Source: Beijerinckiaceae bacterium
GTDB lineage: Bacteria; Pseudomonadota; Alphaproteobacteria; Rhizobiales; Beijerinckiaceae
DNA: 64,000 nt
Direction: 5' to 3'
NCBI GenBank assembly: GCA_947475995.1
Contig: CANJNI010000004.1
Coordinates: 1 to 64,000 of the forward strand
Below are positions 63,228 to 64,000 of this stretch, piece by piece. The notes below the pieces were generated by a model. The model did no database searches. It was not told where the DNA came from and was given only the letters and a program-made list of their open reading frames with translations. The stretch's first letter is position 1, and each line of letters begins with the position of its first letter. The translations under genes and the position numbers were made by a program.

Positions 63228-64000
63228 TCACGCAGTCGCGAAAACATTCTCCAGCACGGCCAGCACATCGGCGCCGACGAAGATGAATTCGGCCACGCCT
63301 GCTTCCTTCATCGCTGCTTCCAGATCGCCCGGACGTCCCGCCAGATAGATGCGTTTCGCGCCTGCTGTCTTCAGTGCGCGCGCAGCCTCGGCGGCGCGTT
63401 CGGCATAGAGAGCATCCGACGAGCAGATGCAGGCCATCGCGGCGCCCGAAGCCCTGAAGGCGGAAGCAAGATCGTCCGCGCTTTCAAATCCGTCGTTCGA
63501 CAGCGCCTCGATCCCGCCCGCCTCGAAGAAATTCTTCGCAAACATGGCGCGGGCCGTGAAGGCCGAGACAGGCCCCAGATTGGCCAGAAACATTTTGGGC
63601 CGCGCCCCGTTTGCCGCGAGAGCATCGGCGCGGTCGCGCAACGCCTCGTAGGGCGCGGCGTCCCGCTGCGGGGCGAGCGCCAAGAAGGCCGCCGACCATG
63701 CAGGCGAAGCAACAGGTTCCGGCATCCCCACCAGCACGGAAACAGGAGCTTCATGGATGTTCGGAAACTCGCTTGCGCCCGTAAGTGCATCGCGGCGTCG
63801 AGCGATATTCTTGGCGCGAGACATGCGGGCTTCGGCAACTTTCGACTGGAACGCGCCGCTCGCCAGCGCAGCGTAAAGCCCGCCCTTTTGTTCGGTCTCG
63901 CCGAACAGGCTCCATGCGCGCTCGCAGAGTTCGCCCGTCAATGCCTCGAAGCCGCCTGCGCCCGCAGCCGGATCGGCGACGCGGCCAAGGTTCGATTCCT
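63228..64000 (-). CDS. mcmB: Methylmalonyl-CoA mutase, small (beta) subunit (cut by window edge)
   Basis: C-terminal 256 residues. The frame continues to base 64000 as SNLGRVADPAAGAGGFEALTGELCERAW, the family's conserved block, so the gene runs past the window and the ATG-like residue at 63941 is internal. Further features: PNIHEAPVSVLVGMPEP, FLANLGPVSAFTARAMFAKNFFEAGGIEAL and a degenerate B12-domain end (AGAKRIYLAGRPGDLEAAMKEAGVAEFIFVGADVLAVLENV). The small subunit supports the catalytic large subunit. It is codirectional with mcmA, but 1.2 kb with an opposite gene separates them. Confidence 0.9.
   Translation of the reverse strand, partial: ESNLGRVADPAAGAGGFEALTGELCERAWSLFGETEQKGGLYAALASGAFQSKVAEARMSRAKNIARRRDALTGASEFPNIHEAPVSVLVGMPEPVASPAWSAAFLALAPQRDAAPYEALRDRADALAANGARPKMFLANLGPVSAFTARAMFAKNFFEAGGIEALSNDGFESADDLASAFRASGAAMACICSSDALYAERAAEAARALKTAGAKRIYLAGRPGDLEAAMKEAGVAEFIFVGADVLAVLENVFATA

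Overview
The window looks like about 64 kb of a chromosome from an alphaproteobacterium of the order Hyphomicrobiales (Rhizobiales). The genes are GC-rich (about two thirds GC in the stretches I counted). The gene set fits the order: two phasins, a PdhS-like cell-cycle histidine kinase, HisZ/HisG, DUF3126 and DUF2076 proteins, a TorF-type porin, a tRNA-His without an encoded G-1, and TTAA-N7-TTAA boxes of the CtrA type. I cannot name the species. Nothing looks like a plasmid, phage or CRISPR locus. The only transposon trace is the first 121 bases, the edge of an IS3-family element.

Layout. 1-1400: IS end, tRNA-His, a two-gene phasin operon with a putative PhaR-type operator. 1466-8100: a CtrA box, a large PAS/histidine kinase and a Pat-like NDP-forming acyl-CoA synthetase/acetyltransferase. 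8100-16000 (minus strand): a palindromic repeat, a small conserved protein, an L,D-transpeptidase gene broken by one in-frame TAG, then lutA-lysE-(MFS/spermidine synthase-like)-lutB-lutC, where two unrelated membrane proteins sit inside the lactate-utilisation operon. 16038-22210 (plus): glcD, an atypical lower-GC J-domain/transmembrane/Mrr-like gene, glcE, glcF and a lysine-rich histone-like protein. The foreign-looking DNA appears to run into the first 30 or so codons of glcE. 22411-25140: porin, DUF2076 protein, intact L,D-transpeptidase. 25546-27662: hisZ-hisG. 27752-38917: GlcG-like protein, MmgE/PrpD, SDR, and a branched-chain-type ABC transporter (livHM, livGF) with an amidohydrolase and a MetE-like methyltransferase but no binding protein, then a lipoprotein hydrolase.

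39016-45888: folE with a QueD-like gene, a periplasmic sulfite-oxidase-fold protein paired with a GGDEF/EAL protein, meaB-pcp, and a TerC family gene. 45943-48902 (minus): a zinc-finger protein, FAD monooxygenase, methyltransferase, thioesterase and small membrane protein. 49082-52813: sterol desaturase family protein, alpha/beta hydrolase, cysE, a periplasmic protein, DUF3126. 52823-55589: an anchored protein, tandem PilZ protein, PAS_5 protein and a small secreted or anchored protein. 56052-59844: rhomboid protease, CBS protein, patatin, hisI, secreted metallo-beta-lactamase-fold protein. 59850-64000: the methylmalonyl-CoA mutase large subunit and the cut-off small subunit, separated by an oppositely oriented DUF817 gene with matching repeat units on both sides.

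Functional links: phasins and methylmalonyl-CoA mutase/MeaB fit storage and propionate-type carbon metabolism; lutABC and glcDEF oxidise the 2-hydroxy acids lactate and glycolate from divergent operons; hisZ, hisG and hisI are histidine biosynthesis genes in two places. The strongest candidate for something undescribed is the J-domain/Mrr-like gene inserted in the glycolate oxidase operon. Next come the lysine-rich protein ending the same operon, an orphan minus-strand terminator that may end a small RNA, and the repeat-flanked DUF817 insertion.
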